Positions 1 through 6,860 of a stretch of 8,710 bases of DNA are shown here, piece after piece. Every line of letters starts with the position of its first letter. The stretch's first letter is position 1. Both the position numbers and the translations under genes were made by a program. The stretch is from Clostridia bacterium. GTDB lineage: Bacteria > Bacillota > Clostridia > Christensenellales > Aristaeellaceae. The stretch covers positions 1 to 8,710 of the forward strand of contig JAFSZW010000345.1 of assembly GCA_017458865.1 (NCBI GenBank), given 5' to 3'. The notes under the pieces were generated by a model. That model made no database searches. It was given only the letters and a program-made list of their open reading frames with translations, and had not been told where the DNA came from.

Positions 1-2139
1 GCAGTGCTTGAGGATCTGTACCTGCCCTACCGGCCAAAGCGCAGAACCCGCGCGACCGTGGCCCGTGAGAAGGGCCTTGAGCCGCTGGCTGAGATGCTCA
101 TGCGCCAGAACGCGGCGGACGATCCCATGGCACTGGCAGCAGCCTTTGTCGACGCGGAGAAGGAAGTTGAGACGCCGGAGCAGGCGCTTGCCATGGCACG
201 GGACATCATCGCTGAAATCATCGCGGATGATGCGGATGTGCGCTCTGAGCTGCGTGCCTTTGTCCGCCGGACAGGTCAGCTGACCAGCAAGAAGATAGAA
301 AAGAAGGAGTCTGCGGCGTCCAGGAAAAAGGCGAAGGAAGCGGAGCCTGAGGCAGAGGAGAATGAGGAGGGAATCCAGAACACGAAACGCACGGCGGAGA
401 TCTATGCGCAGTATGAGGATTACAGCGAGCCGGTGCTCAAGGCAGCCAATCATCGCATCCTGGCGCTGAACCGCGGTGAGAAGGAAGGATTCCTGCGGGT
501 CTCGGTCGAGGTCAGCGCGCCCAGCGCAGAACAGATTATTGAGGGACACTATGTGGAACATGACTGCCCCTCGAGCGATCAGGTCCGCCTGGCAGCTGAG
601 GATTCCTGGGACCGCCTGATTGAGCCGTCCCTGGACCGCGAGCTGATGAACGAGCTGACGGATCGCGCCAATGAGGGCGCCATTCACGTCTTCTCGGACA
701 ATCTGCGCCAGCTACTTATGCAGCCGCCCATCCGCGGCCGTGTAACCCTTGGTGTGGACCCGGGTTACCAGCATGGCTGCAAACTGGCAGTCGTAGATGC
801 CTCCGGCCGCGTGCTTGAAACCGGCATCGCCTATTTCACACTGCCGGGTCAGGATCGCCGCAAGGAGATGGCGAAGCGGATGATCATCGACATGTGCCGC
901 AGGCACAAGGTCACTGCGATCTCCATCGGAAACGGCACGGCATCCAGGGAAAGCGAGCAGTTTGTGGCCTCGCTTCTGCCGGAACTGCCCGGCGTGTCCT
1001 ACACCATCGTCAACGAGGCGGGCGCCAGTGTCTGGTCAGCATCCGAGAACGCGGCGAAGGAACTTCCTAATTATACTGTGCTTGAGCGCGGCGCGATCTC
1101 CATTGCACGCCGCATGCAGGATCCGCTCGCAGAGCTGGTCAAGATTGATCCGAAAGCGATCGGCGTAGGCCAGTATCAGCACGACCTCAAGCAGGCTGAG
1201 CTTGAACGGGCCCTCTCGGGCGTTGTTGAGGACTGCGTCTCCTCCGTCGGTGTGGATCTTGAAACGGCATCCGTGGAGCTGCTTCGTCATGTGGCGGGCA
1301 TCAATGACACGATTGCCCAGAACATCATTGCCTACCGCGATGAAAATGGATTCAAGTCGCGCACGGATCTTAAGAAGGTCAGCAAGCTCGGGCCCAAGGC
1401 GTTTGAGCAGTGCGCCGGATTTCTGCGTGTCAGCGGCAAGGAGCCGCTGGATGCGACAGCTGTGCATCCGGAGAGCTATCCGGTCGCGCGTGCGCTCCTT
1501 GAGCGGATGCAGGTCAGCAATGAGGACATCGGAAGCGGCATAGAGGGTTTCTACGCAAAAGTGGAACAGACCGGACTGGACAGGCTGGCCAGGGAACTTG
1601 ATATCGGTGTGCCGACGCTTCGCGATATCGCGAAGGAACTTGAGCGCCCGGGCCGCGATCCGCGTGATTCACTGCCGGCCCCCATGCTCCGTACGGACGT
1701 GCTCAACATGGAAGACCTCAAGGCAGGCATGAAGCTTAAGGGTACGGTCCGCAACGTTACTGACTTTGGTGCGTTTGTGGATATCGGTGTCCATCAGGAT
1801 GGACTGGTTCATCTTTCCCAGATGGCCAAGCGGTTTATTGCCCATCCCAGTGAGGTGGTCAAGGTTGGCGACATCGTGGATGTCTGGGTTCTTGCTGTGG
1901 ATGTGCAGCGGCACCGCATTTCCCTGACCATGGTGGAGGACGGCAACAAGGATAAGGGTGGTTCCAGACAGAACGGCCGCGCGCAGGATCGTCAGGGCCG
2001 CGGAAACGGCCAGAATCCGTCCGGTGCAGACCGTCAGGGCCACGGAAACGGCCAGAACCCGGCTGGCGCAAACCGGCAGAACCGCTGGAATGCGGCGCCT
2101 CAGGACAGAAACCGCGGCAATGGCGGCAGGAACAGGTGA
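1..2139 (+). CDS. tex: Tex, RNA-binding transcription accessory protein (5' end cut by window)
   Basis: Tex is a cytoplasmic nucleic-acid-binding protein linked to transcription. The frame is open from base 1 and enters at the family motif LEDLYLPYRPKRRT, so roughly the first 100-110 residues lie outside the window; the GTG at base 4 is not the real start. Visible domains in order are: the helical N-terminal region with the KGLEPLA motif; the YqgF/RNase H-like domain opening with GVDPG at 751-765; a helix-hairpin-helix region at about 1270-1430 (HVAGINDTIAQNII, then KLGPKAFEQCAGFLRV); and an S1 RNA-binding domain at about 1729-1935 (GTVRNVTDFGAFVDIG, DGLVHLSQMA). Two parts are unusual. A lysine/glutamate-rich insertion sits at about 289-393, where Tex proteins normally run straight into the DYxxxSEP segment. 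A Gly/Asn/Gln/Arg-rich tail of about 65 residues follows S1. The next gene is 58 bases downstream on the same strand with no terminator between, so cotranscription is possible. Confidence 0.96.
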   Translation, partial: AVLEDLYLPYRPKRRTRATVAREKGLEPLAEMLMRQNAADDPMALAAAFVDAEKEVETPEQALAMARDIIAEIIADDADVRSELRAFVRRTGQLTSKKIEKKESAASRKKAKEAEPEAEENEEGIQNTKRTAEIYAQYEDYSEPVLKAANHRILALNRGEKEGFLRVSVEVSAPSAEQIIEGHYVEHDCPSSDQVRLAAEDSWDRLIEPSLDRELMNELTDRANEGAIHVFSDNLRQLLMQPPIRGRVTLGVDPGYQHGCKLAVVDASGRVLETGIAYFTLPGQDRRKEMAKRMIIDMCRRHKVTAISIGNGTASRESEQFVASLLPELPGVSYTIVNEAGASVWSASENAAKELPNYTVLERGAISIARRMQDPLAELVKIDPKAIGVGQYQHDLKQAELERALSGVVEDCVSSVGVDLETASVELLRHVAGINDTIAQNIIAYRDENGFKSRTDLKKVSKLGPKAFEQCAGFLRVSGKEPLDATAVHPESYPVARALLERMQVSNEDIGSGIEGFYAKVEQTGLDRLARELDIGVPTLRDIAKELERPGRDPRDSLPAPMLRTDVLNMEDLKAGMKLKGTVRNVTDFGAFVDIGVHQDGLVHLSQMAKRFIAHPSEVVKVGDIVDVWVLAVDVQRHRISLTMVEDGNKDKGGSRQNGRAQDRQGRGNGQNPSGADRQGHGNGQNPAGANRQNRWNAAPQDRNRGNGGRNR
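1987..2070 (+). repeat. Two 42-bp tandem repeats in the tex tail
   Basis: Two adjacent 42-base units (1987-2028 and 2029-2070) each encode a 14-residue unit of the form DRQGxGNGQNPxGA. They differ at only a few bases. A third, degenerate copy begins at 2071 (NRQNRWN). The repeats stay in frame and make up much of the low-complexity, RG-containing tail after the S1 domain. The array may vary in copy number between strains. Confidence 0.85.
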
Positions 2140-2197
2140 GACCTGATGTCTGCGCTGCTGGAACAGTTCATATGACTTACTAAACAGGGAAGAACTC

Positions 2198-3595
2198 ATG
2201 AATAAAGATGTAGTGATTATCGGTGCCGGTCCGGCGGGTATATTTACGGCACTTGAGATGATTCGAAATGGCAGTCACAGTCAGATTGCCATCGTTGAAA
2301 AGGGACAGCCAATTGAAAAGCGGCGCTGCCCCAAGTCGCAGACCGGATACTGCGTATCCTGCCGTCCCTACTGTCATATAACAACAGGCTTTTCGGGTGC
2401 CGGTGCGTTTTCGGATGGGAAGCTTTCCCTTTCCTGTGAGGTGGGCGGCAGCTTCCCGGACCTGGTTGGCCGTGACAAGGCACAGGCGCTGATCGACTAC
2501 ACGGACAAGATCTACCTCGAATTCGGCGCGGATACCCATGTGGAGGGCGTCGGGAACGAGAAGGATGTCCGTGAAATCCGCAAACGTGCCATTCAGGCAG
2601 GCCTCAAGCTGGTCGACTGTCCCATCCGTCATCTCGGGACGGAGCGGGCGCAGTCCCTCTATGCATCCATCCAGCATTACCTGGAGGAGCATGGTGTCGA
2701 GCTGATTTTCGGCTGGGAGTGCGAGGATCTGATCATCGAGAATGAAACCTGTCTGGGCGTCTCCCTGAGGCGCGGCAGCGAAACGCAGGAGATTCGGGCA
2801 AGGCATACAGTGGTTGCAACTGGACGCCGCGGTGCAGACTGGCTTGAACGTCTCTGTGCAGAGCATAACATTGCACATCAGCCGGGAACGGTCGATATCG
2901 GCGTGCGCGTCGAGTGCCGGAATGAGGTCATGGAGGAAGTAAACCGGGTGCTCTACGAGAGCAAGCTGATCGGCTATCCAAAGCCGTTCAAGAACCGGGT
3001 GCGGACGTTCTGCCAGAATCCGGGCGGCTTTGTCAGTCAGGAGAACTATGATAATGACCTGGCGGTTGTCAACGGACATTCCTACAAGGACAAAAAGAGC
3101 GAAAACACGAATGTTTCCATCCTGTGCTCGCACAATTTCTCAGTGCCGTTCAACCAGCCCATCGCCTACGCGCAGAAGGTGGGCGAGCTGACGAACATGC
3201 TGGGTAACGGTCACATTCTGGTCCAGCGTTTCGGTGACATCCTGGACGGAAAGCGGACGTGGGAACAGGAACTGGCAAGGTCCAACGTCAGGCCTACGCT
3301 GCCGGATGCTGTTGCCGGTGACATCACTGCTGCCATGCCGTACCGCGCGATGATCAACATCATCAATTTCATCCAGGCAATGGATATCGTGGTGCCGGGA
3401 TTCGCAGCGCCCGAGACATTGCTCTACTCACCCGAGCTCAAGTTCTATTCGAACCGGGTACGGATGGATGAGAATCTCCATACGAGCGTTGAGGGCCTCC
3501 ACTGCCTGGGTGACTCCTCAGGCTGGACGCGCGGCCTTATGATGGCCTCAGCCATGGGCGTCATGATGGGCAGAACACTGGTAGAAAACGAATAA
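2198..3595 (+). CDS. NAD(P)/FAD-dependent dehydrogenase (COG2509-like)
   Basis: This is a 465-residue, probably cytoplasmic flavoprotein of the FAD-dependent dehydrogenase group. Its substrate is unknown. Residues 5-14 (VVIIGAGPAG) form the Rossmann FAD/NAD-binding loop. ATGR near residues 207-210 and the C-terminal GLHCLGDSSGWTRGL (433-447) fit the second dinucleotide contact and the FAD-closing motif. A cluster C44-x7-C52-x2-C55-x3-C59 precedes the GFSGAGAFSDGKL motif (64-76), which typifies this group; whether the cysteines bind metal or an iron-sulfur cluster is not shown by the sequence. The start is chosen by AGGGAAG at 2186-2192, five bases before the ATG. The gene follows tex at 58 bases on the same strand and ends in a terminator about 90 bases past the stop. 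Length and ends look complete. Confidence 0.92.
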   Translation: MNKDVVIIGAGPAGIFTALEMIRNGSHSQIAIVEKGQPIEKRRCPKSQTGYCVSCRPYCHITTGFSGAGAFSDGKLSLSCEVGGSFPDLVGRDKAQALIDYTDKIYLEFGADTHVEGVGNEKDVREIRKRAIQAGLKLVDCPIRHLGTERAQSLYASIQHYLEEHGVELIFGWECEDLIIENETCLGVSLRRGSETQEIRARHTVVATGRRGADWLERLCAEHNIAHQPGTVDIGVRVECRNEVMEEVNRVLYESKLIGYPKPFKNRVRTFCQNPGGFVSQENYDNDLAVVNGHSYKDKKSENTNVSILCSHNFSVPFNQPIAYAQKVGELTNMLGNGHILVQRFGDILDGKRTWEQELARSNVRPTLPDAVAGDITAAMPYRAMINIINFIQAMDIVVPGFAAPETLLYSPELKFYSNRVRMDENLHTSVEGLHCLGDSSGWTRGLMMASAMGVMMGRTLVENE

Positions 3596-3686
3596 GGAAA
3601 AACAGGCAGAATAACTGGCGTGGTGAACAATCCTGGAATGAACAGGAATACAAACAATACCTGATAATTCCACTATAAGTGATGAA

Positions 3687-3722
3687 CGTGTTGGAAAACA
3701 TTGGATTTCCAACGCGTTTTTT
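3687..3722 (+). terminator. Rho-independent terminator after the FAD dehydrogenase
   Basis: The arm CGTGTTGGAAA (3687-3697) pairs with TTTCCAACGCG (3706-3716) over 11 positions with one G-T wobble. The loop is 8 bases and six T follow (3717-3722). It lies about 90 bases after the dehydrogenase stop and probably ends the tex-dehydrogenase transcript. Confidence 0.8.
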
Positions 3723-3919
3723 GCGGCCAGATTATTGTTACAGAGGAGGAGACTATGTGGAATTGTCATAAGCGCCTAATAAGACAGTCATGTGAAAGGA
3801 AGGTTAAGAATCGGCGATATGCCTCGATACCAGGGCCATCACTGACTTGATTGCAACACCGCCCGGGCAATGCAGGATCAGAAAGAGTACAACGAGCGTT
3901 TTTGACAAGCAAATAAGAA
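3723..3919. other. Gene-poor gap between two terminators
   Basis: The non-coding interval between the dehydrogenase stop (3595) and the pseudouridine synthase stop (3960) totals about 360 bases, and this is its central part. It holds no convincing intact gene. Two things are visible: a 31-codon frame at 3755-3850 behind a strong GGAGGA-type ribosome binding site, and a short peptide-coding scrap at 3846-3905 resembling a serine recombinase. I see no promoter that would serve either. Confidence 0.6.
3846..3905 (+). pseudogene. Possible remnant of a large serine recombinase
   Basis: One frame reads NTARAMQDQKEYNERF and then stops at TGA (3903-3905). From memory, this resembles the C-terminal region of clostridial large serine recombinases, where a segment of the form ENAxxAQDQxEYxxRY recurs before the terminal coiled coil. 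A possible upstream continuation (DTRAITDL) lies in another frame at about 3825-3848, and the matching frame is closed by a TGA at 3843-3845, so the scrap would be frameshifted as well as truncated. No catalytic domain is present. The match is short and could be chance. Confidence 0.3.
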
Positions 3920-3952
3920 ACGGGATTCTGCCCGAAACGGTTGGAATCCCGT
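3911..3952 (-). terminator. Terminator of the pseudouridine synthase gene, possibly bidirectional
   Basis: A 9-bp perfect stem pairs ACGGGATTC (3920-3928) with GAATCCCGT (3944-3952) around a 15-base loop. On the minus strand it begins five bases after the pseudouridine synthase stop and is followed by the T-rich TTCTTATTT (complement of 3911-3919). On the plus strand the same stem is followed by CTTTTT at 3954-3959, so it may also stop readthrough from the left. Confidence 0.65.
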
Positions 3953-3957
3953 GCTTT

Positions 3958-4908
3958 TTACGTACTCTGTTCGAACCGGATGGACGCTTTTGCAGCCTCC
4001 GGGCGGGCAAACAGCCCGGCGAGCGTATCCGGGAAGGGTGCGATGATGTCAATCACAGCACCGGTAATGGGCTGCCGGCATCGGAGATGCGCAGAATGCA
4101 GTGCAAAGCGATCCCTGAGGTCCGGATGTTCCTGCCCATACAGGTAGTCGCCTACAATGGGACAGCCAATTGCTGCCAGATGGACCCGGATCTGGTGTGT
4201 TCGCCCTGTTTCGAGGTTCAGACGCACCAGTGCGCGGCCTGTTTCGGACTCGGCATATAACAAATCATAATGAGTAATGGCCGGCTTGCCGTCCGCACGG
4301 ATGATCCGTCTTGCGCCGCTGCCCGCACGGGCTATAGGCAGGTCAATGCGTGCAGCAGGAGGCGATGGGATACCCTCTGTAACCGCCAGATACTCCCTCA
4401 CAAATTCACCGGTATGCAGCGACTGTGTCAGGAGATGCTGCGCATGGTCATGCCTTGCGATGCACAGCAGCCCGCTGGTTCCCTTGTCCAGCCGGTTTAC
4501 CGGATGATAGGATGCACCGACATCAAGGCCGAGTGTATCAGCCAGCCGTTCACGCAGCGTAATGCCGGTGAATTTCCCGGGCAGAGTGGGTAATGGAGCA
4601 GGCTTGTCGGCGATCAGGAGATCTTCATCCATATACAGGATGAGGCTTTCATCCGGCGTTTTTCCGGATACAGCGTTAATCGTGTCTTTAAGCTCCGGTG
4701 ATACGGTTTCACTGAGCAGATGAACTGTGATGGAATCCCCGGCACAGACCTGGCAGGATACATGCCTGGCCTCACCATTTACCCGGATGCCGCCCTGAAC
4801 CTTGAGACGACGGAAGGCGTGAGTACTGAGATGAAAAACCTTTGGAACAAGGCTCCTCAGAATCTGTCCCTGTTCTCTTTCAGTGACAGTGTGTTCAAGA
4901 ATACGCAT
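3958..4908 (-). CDS. RluA-family RNA pseudouridine synthase with S4 domain
   Basis: This 316-residue cytoplasmic enzyme converts specific uridines of structured RNA (typically rRNA) to pseudouridine. An N-terminal S4-like RNA-binding segment spans about residues 13-65 (FRRLKVQGGIRVNG). The catalytic domain follows from about residue 88. The signature HPVNRLDKGTSGLL (135-148) contains the catalytic aspartate D141. Further conserved RluA motifs are REYLAVTEG (171-179) and LETGRTHQIRVHLAAIGCPIVGD (232-254; R236-T237-H238-Q239-I240-R241). Length and motif order are normal for the family. The ATG (complement of 4906-4908) has a modest AGGGA about nine bases upstream. The gene is divergent from the SH3b gene and convergent with the dehydrogenase, so it is probably monocistronic. 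The exact target uridine cannot be read from the sequence, so no gene symbol is given. Confidence 0.94.
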   Translation of the reverse strand: MRILEHTVTEREQGQILRSLVPKVFHLSTHAFRRLKVQGGIRVNGEARHVSCQVCAGDSITVHLLSETVSPELKDTINAVSGKTPDESLILYMDEDLLIADKPAPLPTLPGKFTGITLRERLADTLGLDVGASYHPVNRLDKGTSGLLCIARHDHAQHLLTQSLHTGEFVREYLAVTEGIPSPPAARIDLPIARAGSGARRIIRADGKPAITHYDLLYAESETGRALVRLNLETGRTHQIRVHLAAIGCPIVGDYLYGQEHPDLRDRFALHSAHLRCRQPITGAVIDIIAPFPDTLAGLFARPEAAKASIRFEQST

Positions 4909-4976
4909 AAGTTCTGTCCCTGTTCAGACTTTCAGATAAAAATTGTGCAGAAACCATAGCGAAATGCATGTACTCA

Positions 4977-4985
4977 TGATATACT
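4977..4985 (+). promoter_or_regulatory. Extended -10 promoter for the SH3b protein gene
   Basis: TGATATACT matches an extended -10 element (TG-N-TATACT, hexamer 4980-4985). No good -35 is seen 16-18 bases upstream, which is tolerable for an extended -10. Transcription would start near 4992, giving a 5' leader of about 90 bases. Confidence 0.6.
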
Positions 4986-5073
4986 ATTGGTCAGGAAAAA
5001 GAAATAGCCTATGGGGATAATTCTCTTTTCCGGGAACGTCTGTAAGGTAGAAATCCTTATTTTTTGCTTGTGT

Positions 5074-5079
5074 GGAGAT
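5074..5079 (+). promoter_or_regulatory. Ribosome binding site deciding the SH3b protein start
   Basis: GGAGAT lies three bases before the ATG at 5081 (measured from GGAG) but six bases before the ATG at 5084. It overlaps the GTG at 5072. Spacing favours 5084 as the start, which also gives a standard MKKK signal peptide N-terminus. Confidence 0.7.
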
Positions 5080-5083
5080 CATG

Positions 5084-6397
5084 ATGAAAAAGAAACTTGC
5101 ACTTCTGCTCTCTCTTTTGCTTTTCCTGATGCTGTCCTGTCTTGCGATGGCAGATGAGTATGCTATCGTGACCAATGGCAGGCTCAATCTGCGTCAGAGC
5201 CCAACGTCATCCAGTGCGAGCCTCGGACAGTACAGGGGCGGAACCTGGATACATTTGCTGGGACAGCCCATAAACGGCTGGTATCCTGTCTCGACACCGG
5301 ATGGACGTACCGGATACATGTATGGAACCTATCTCACGTTTACCAGCAATCAGAGCTACGGCATTGTCAAGTATGCGCAGGGAGGGTATGTCAATCTGCG
5401 CAGCGGTCCGTCTCTCAGCAGCCCAATTATTACGCAGGTGACATCTGGTACCAGCATCTCCATACTGGACGATTCCTATGAATGGAATTATGTTTCCGTC
5501 TCCGTTTACGGAAACACATATCAGGGATACATGCATGACTCGCTCATCACCCGCAGCGGAGATACGGCTACGGTTGTGACGCGCAATGGCGGTAAGGTGA
5601 ATGTCCGCAGCGGTCCGTCCTTCAGTTACAGCTCCATAGGTTCTCTGAGTTCAGGAACAAAGGTAAACGTGCTCCTCAAGGGGACAGACTGGTACTGGAT
5701 CTCCGGCGGCGGCCTGACGGGCTTCATGTCCACCAGTTATCTCTCGGGAACCGGCAAATCCAGCAACTACAGCAGCAACACGTCCACCTCATATACAACA
5801 GCCTATGTAAATAACCCGAGGAGCACACAGGTATTGAATCTGCGGGCATCTGCCTCGCAGAGCAGCCGCTCGCTTGGACAGTACAAGAACGGGACAAAGG
5901 TCCGTGTGGTTTACAAGGGCAATACCTGGTGTGAGGTGTATGTCGGTACCAAGCATGGATATATGATGACACGTTACCTCAGTTTCAACGGCAACTATCT
6001 GCCGCCGGCAACGGTTACGTCGGCACCTGATTATTACTCTGGCATCAACTATTACCAGCAGCCGACCATTACGCCCACACCAATTCCATATTACCAGCAG
6101 TCTCAGCCAGTCGCTCCGCCGCCTGTCAATTCAGCTCCGGCCAATCCGGCCCCGGCTAATCCTGCTCCGGCGCCTGCGAACAATACTCAGCAGTCAACGA
6201 CGTCCAATGTTCGTGAGATCACCCTTGTCTCAACCGGAGGCGCGATTTCTGTCTACAATGATTCCGGGATGACTCAGCTGAAAACCACGTACAGCGCAGG
6301 GAAGACGGGTAAGCTGCTCTCCTCCGGTGACAAAGTGTGTCTGGTGCTGATCGACAACAGCGTTGGTTATGTGGCGACATCCAATATAGCCTATTGA
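5084..6397 (+). CDS. Secreted protein with four SH3b domains
   Basis: From the preferred ATG the protein has 437 residues. Residues 1-23 form a type I signal peptide (MKKK, a leucine-rich core, then AMA before DEY), so it should be exported. Four bacterial SH3 domains follow, each opening with a VNLRSGPS-type motif: about 27-85 (LNLRQSP), 93-155 (VNLRSGPS), 163-221 (VNVRSGPS) and 239-302 (LNLRASAS), each closing with a GYM/GFM-xxxYL-type strand. Residues 303-376 are a Pro/Ala/Gln/Tyr-rich linker with PAN repeats. Residues 377-437 (ending DNSVGYVATSNIAY) look like a divergent fifth SH3b unit. SH3b domains commonly bind cell-wall peptidoglycan. No hydrolase or peptidase domain is present, so this is more likely a wall-binding or adaptor protein than an enzyme. 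It is probably monocistronic: its own extended -10 promoter precedes it and a strong terminator follows 40 bases after the stop. Confidence 0.92.
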   Translation: MKKKLALLLSLLLFLMLSCLAMADEYAIVTNGRLNLRQSPTSSSASLGQYRGGTWIHLLGQPINGWYPVSTPDGRTGYMYGTYLTFTSNQSYGIVKYAQGGYVNLRSGPSLSSPIITQVTSGTSISILDDSYEWNYVSVSVYGNTYQGYMHDSLITRSGDTATVVTRNGGKVNVRSGPSFSYSSIGSLSSGTKVNVLLKGTDWYWISGGGLTGFMSTSYLSGTGKSSNYSSNTSTSYTTAYVNNPRSTQVLNLRASASQSSRSLGQYKNGTKVRVVYKGNTWCEVYVGTKHGYMMTRYLSFNGNYLPPATVTSAPDYYSGINYYQQPTITPTPIPYYQQSQPVAPPPVNSAPANPAPANPAPAPANNTQQSTTSNVREITLVSTGGAISVYNDSGMTQLKTTYSAGKTGKLLSSGDKVCLVLIDNSVGYVATSNIAY

Positions 6398-6438
6398 CAG
6401 GTTTCAAAGCAAGGTGTCATATTCAACTATTTCAAAGG

Positions 6439-6476
6439 AATGGATTTTGTTAAGATTAAACAAAATCCATTTTTTT
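6439..6476 (+). terminator. Strong Rho-independent terminator after the SH3b gene
   Basis: A perfect 12-bp stem pairs ATGGATTTTGTT (6440-6451) with AACAAAATCCAT (6459-6470). The loop is 7 bases and the stem is followed by six T. It separates the SH3b gene from the tRNA promoter that begins 12 bases later. Confidence 0.93.
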
Positions 6477-6487
6477 GAAAATAGGTA

Positions 6488-6517
6488 TTGACACTGATGG
6501 AGGGTCAGCAGTATAAT
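6488..6517 (+). promoter_or_regulatory. Consensus promoter of the tRNA-Ala gene
   Basis: TTGACA (6488-6493) and TATAAT (6512-6517) are both perfect consensus hexamers, separated by 18 bases. The mature tRNA begins 11 bases after the -10, so the transcript would carry only a very short 5' extension. This is typical of strongly expressed stable RNA genes. Confidence 0.93.
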
Positions 6518-6528
6518 GGCATGCGTTC

Positions 6529-6604
6529 GGGGCATTAGCGCAGTTGGTAGCGCACAACACTGGCAGTGTTGGGGTCAGGAGTTCGAATCTCCTATGCTCC
6601 ACCA
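6529..6604 (+). tRNA. tRNA-Ala (anticodon GGC)
   Basis: The 76-base gene folds into a complete cloverleaf. The acceptor arm GGGGCAT pairs with ATGCTCC and contains the G3-U70 wobble that identifies alanine tRNAs. The D arm is GCGC/GCGC with GG in the loop. The anticodon arm CAACA/TGTTG encloses CTGGCAG, giving anticodon GGC at 6562-6564, which reads GCC and GCU. The T arm AGGAG/CTCCT has the TTCGAAT loop. The discriminator is A and the CCA tail is encoded (6602-6604). It stands alone with its own promoter and terminator. Confidence 0.97.
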
Positions 6605-6610
6605 TAAATG

Positions 6611-6654
6611 AAAAATCCGAACCTGAGGCCGGCTGCCGGGGGTTCGGATTTTTT
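6611..6654 (+). terminator. Rho-independent terminator after the tRNA
   Basis: AAAAATCCGAACC (6611-6623) pairs with GGTTCGGATTTTT (6641-6653) and six T close the arm (6649-6654). The central part can form a further short GC stem. It lies seven bases after the tRNA CCA end. Confidence 0.92.
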
Positions 6655-6840
6655 ACATATGATCTGAGGACATTTCCACGATAGGACATAGCCCGACACA
6701 ACACCTGGGATCCACCCTGGGCGGCGGTGATCGGAACAATGGTCAGGCAAGTTGAAGCTCCTTCATACTTCATGTTGTTTCGTTCGCTGTTTTTGATGAA
6801 TTCGGAATTTGTACTGATTCTTGCTGGAGTAAAATTAAAA
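6655..6840. other. Interval between tRNA terminator and DUF3791 cassette
   Basis: No recognised gene lies here. A plus-strand frame is open from 6685 to a TGA at 6853-6855. It could start at the ATG at 6739 and would encode a 38-residue, partly hydrophobic peptide (SLFLMNSEFVLILAG near its end), but no convincing ribosome binding site precedes it. The minus strand is also open across the same bases. A TAAAAT at 6830-6835 is a weak -10 candidate for the cassette. The segment could be decayed coding DNA, an insertion-element edge or ordinary spacer. Confidence 0.5.
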
Positions 6841-6846
6841 ATGGAA

Positions 6847-6851
6847 AGGGG
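6847..6851 (+). promoter_or_regulatory. Ribosome binding site deciding the first DUF3791 start
   Basis: AGGGG ends directly against the ATG at 6852 and three bases before the ATG at 6855. It is nine bases before the ATG at 6861. Only 6861 has workable spacing, so the protein should begin MSEKVLEF. Confidence 0.6.
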
Positions 6852-6860
6852 ATGATGAAT

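Noticed and set aside
2180..3133. A 317-codon minus-strand frame opposite the FAD dehydrogenase
   Set aside because: It lies wholly against a gene with clear family motifs, has no recognisable domain and no convincing ribosome binding site. It is a shadow of the GC-rich coding strand.
3847..4260. A 137-codon plus-strand frame entering the pseudouridine synthase
   Set aside because: From 3958 onward it is only the antisense of the RluA motifs, and its start lies within the gap with no ribosome binding site.
5072..5083. GTG at 5072 or ATG at 5081 as the SH3b protein start
   Set aside because: The GTG overlaps the ribosome binding site itself and 5081 is only three bases from GGAG. The ATG at 5084 has normal spacing.
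5100..5150. Lipoprotein reading of the SH3b signal peptide (LSC within residues 17-19)
   Set aside because: The residues before the cysteine (M-L-S) do not fit the lipobox, while AMA before DEY fits a type I cleavage site.
6529..6604. Attachment-site repeat of the tRNA 3' end
   Set aside because: No second copy of the tRNA 3' end was seen elsewhere in the window, so no att site is called.
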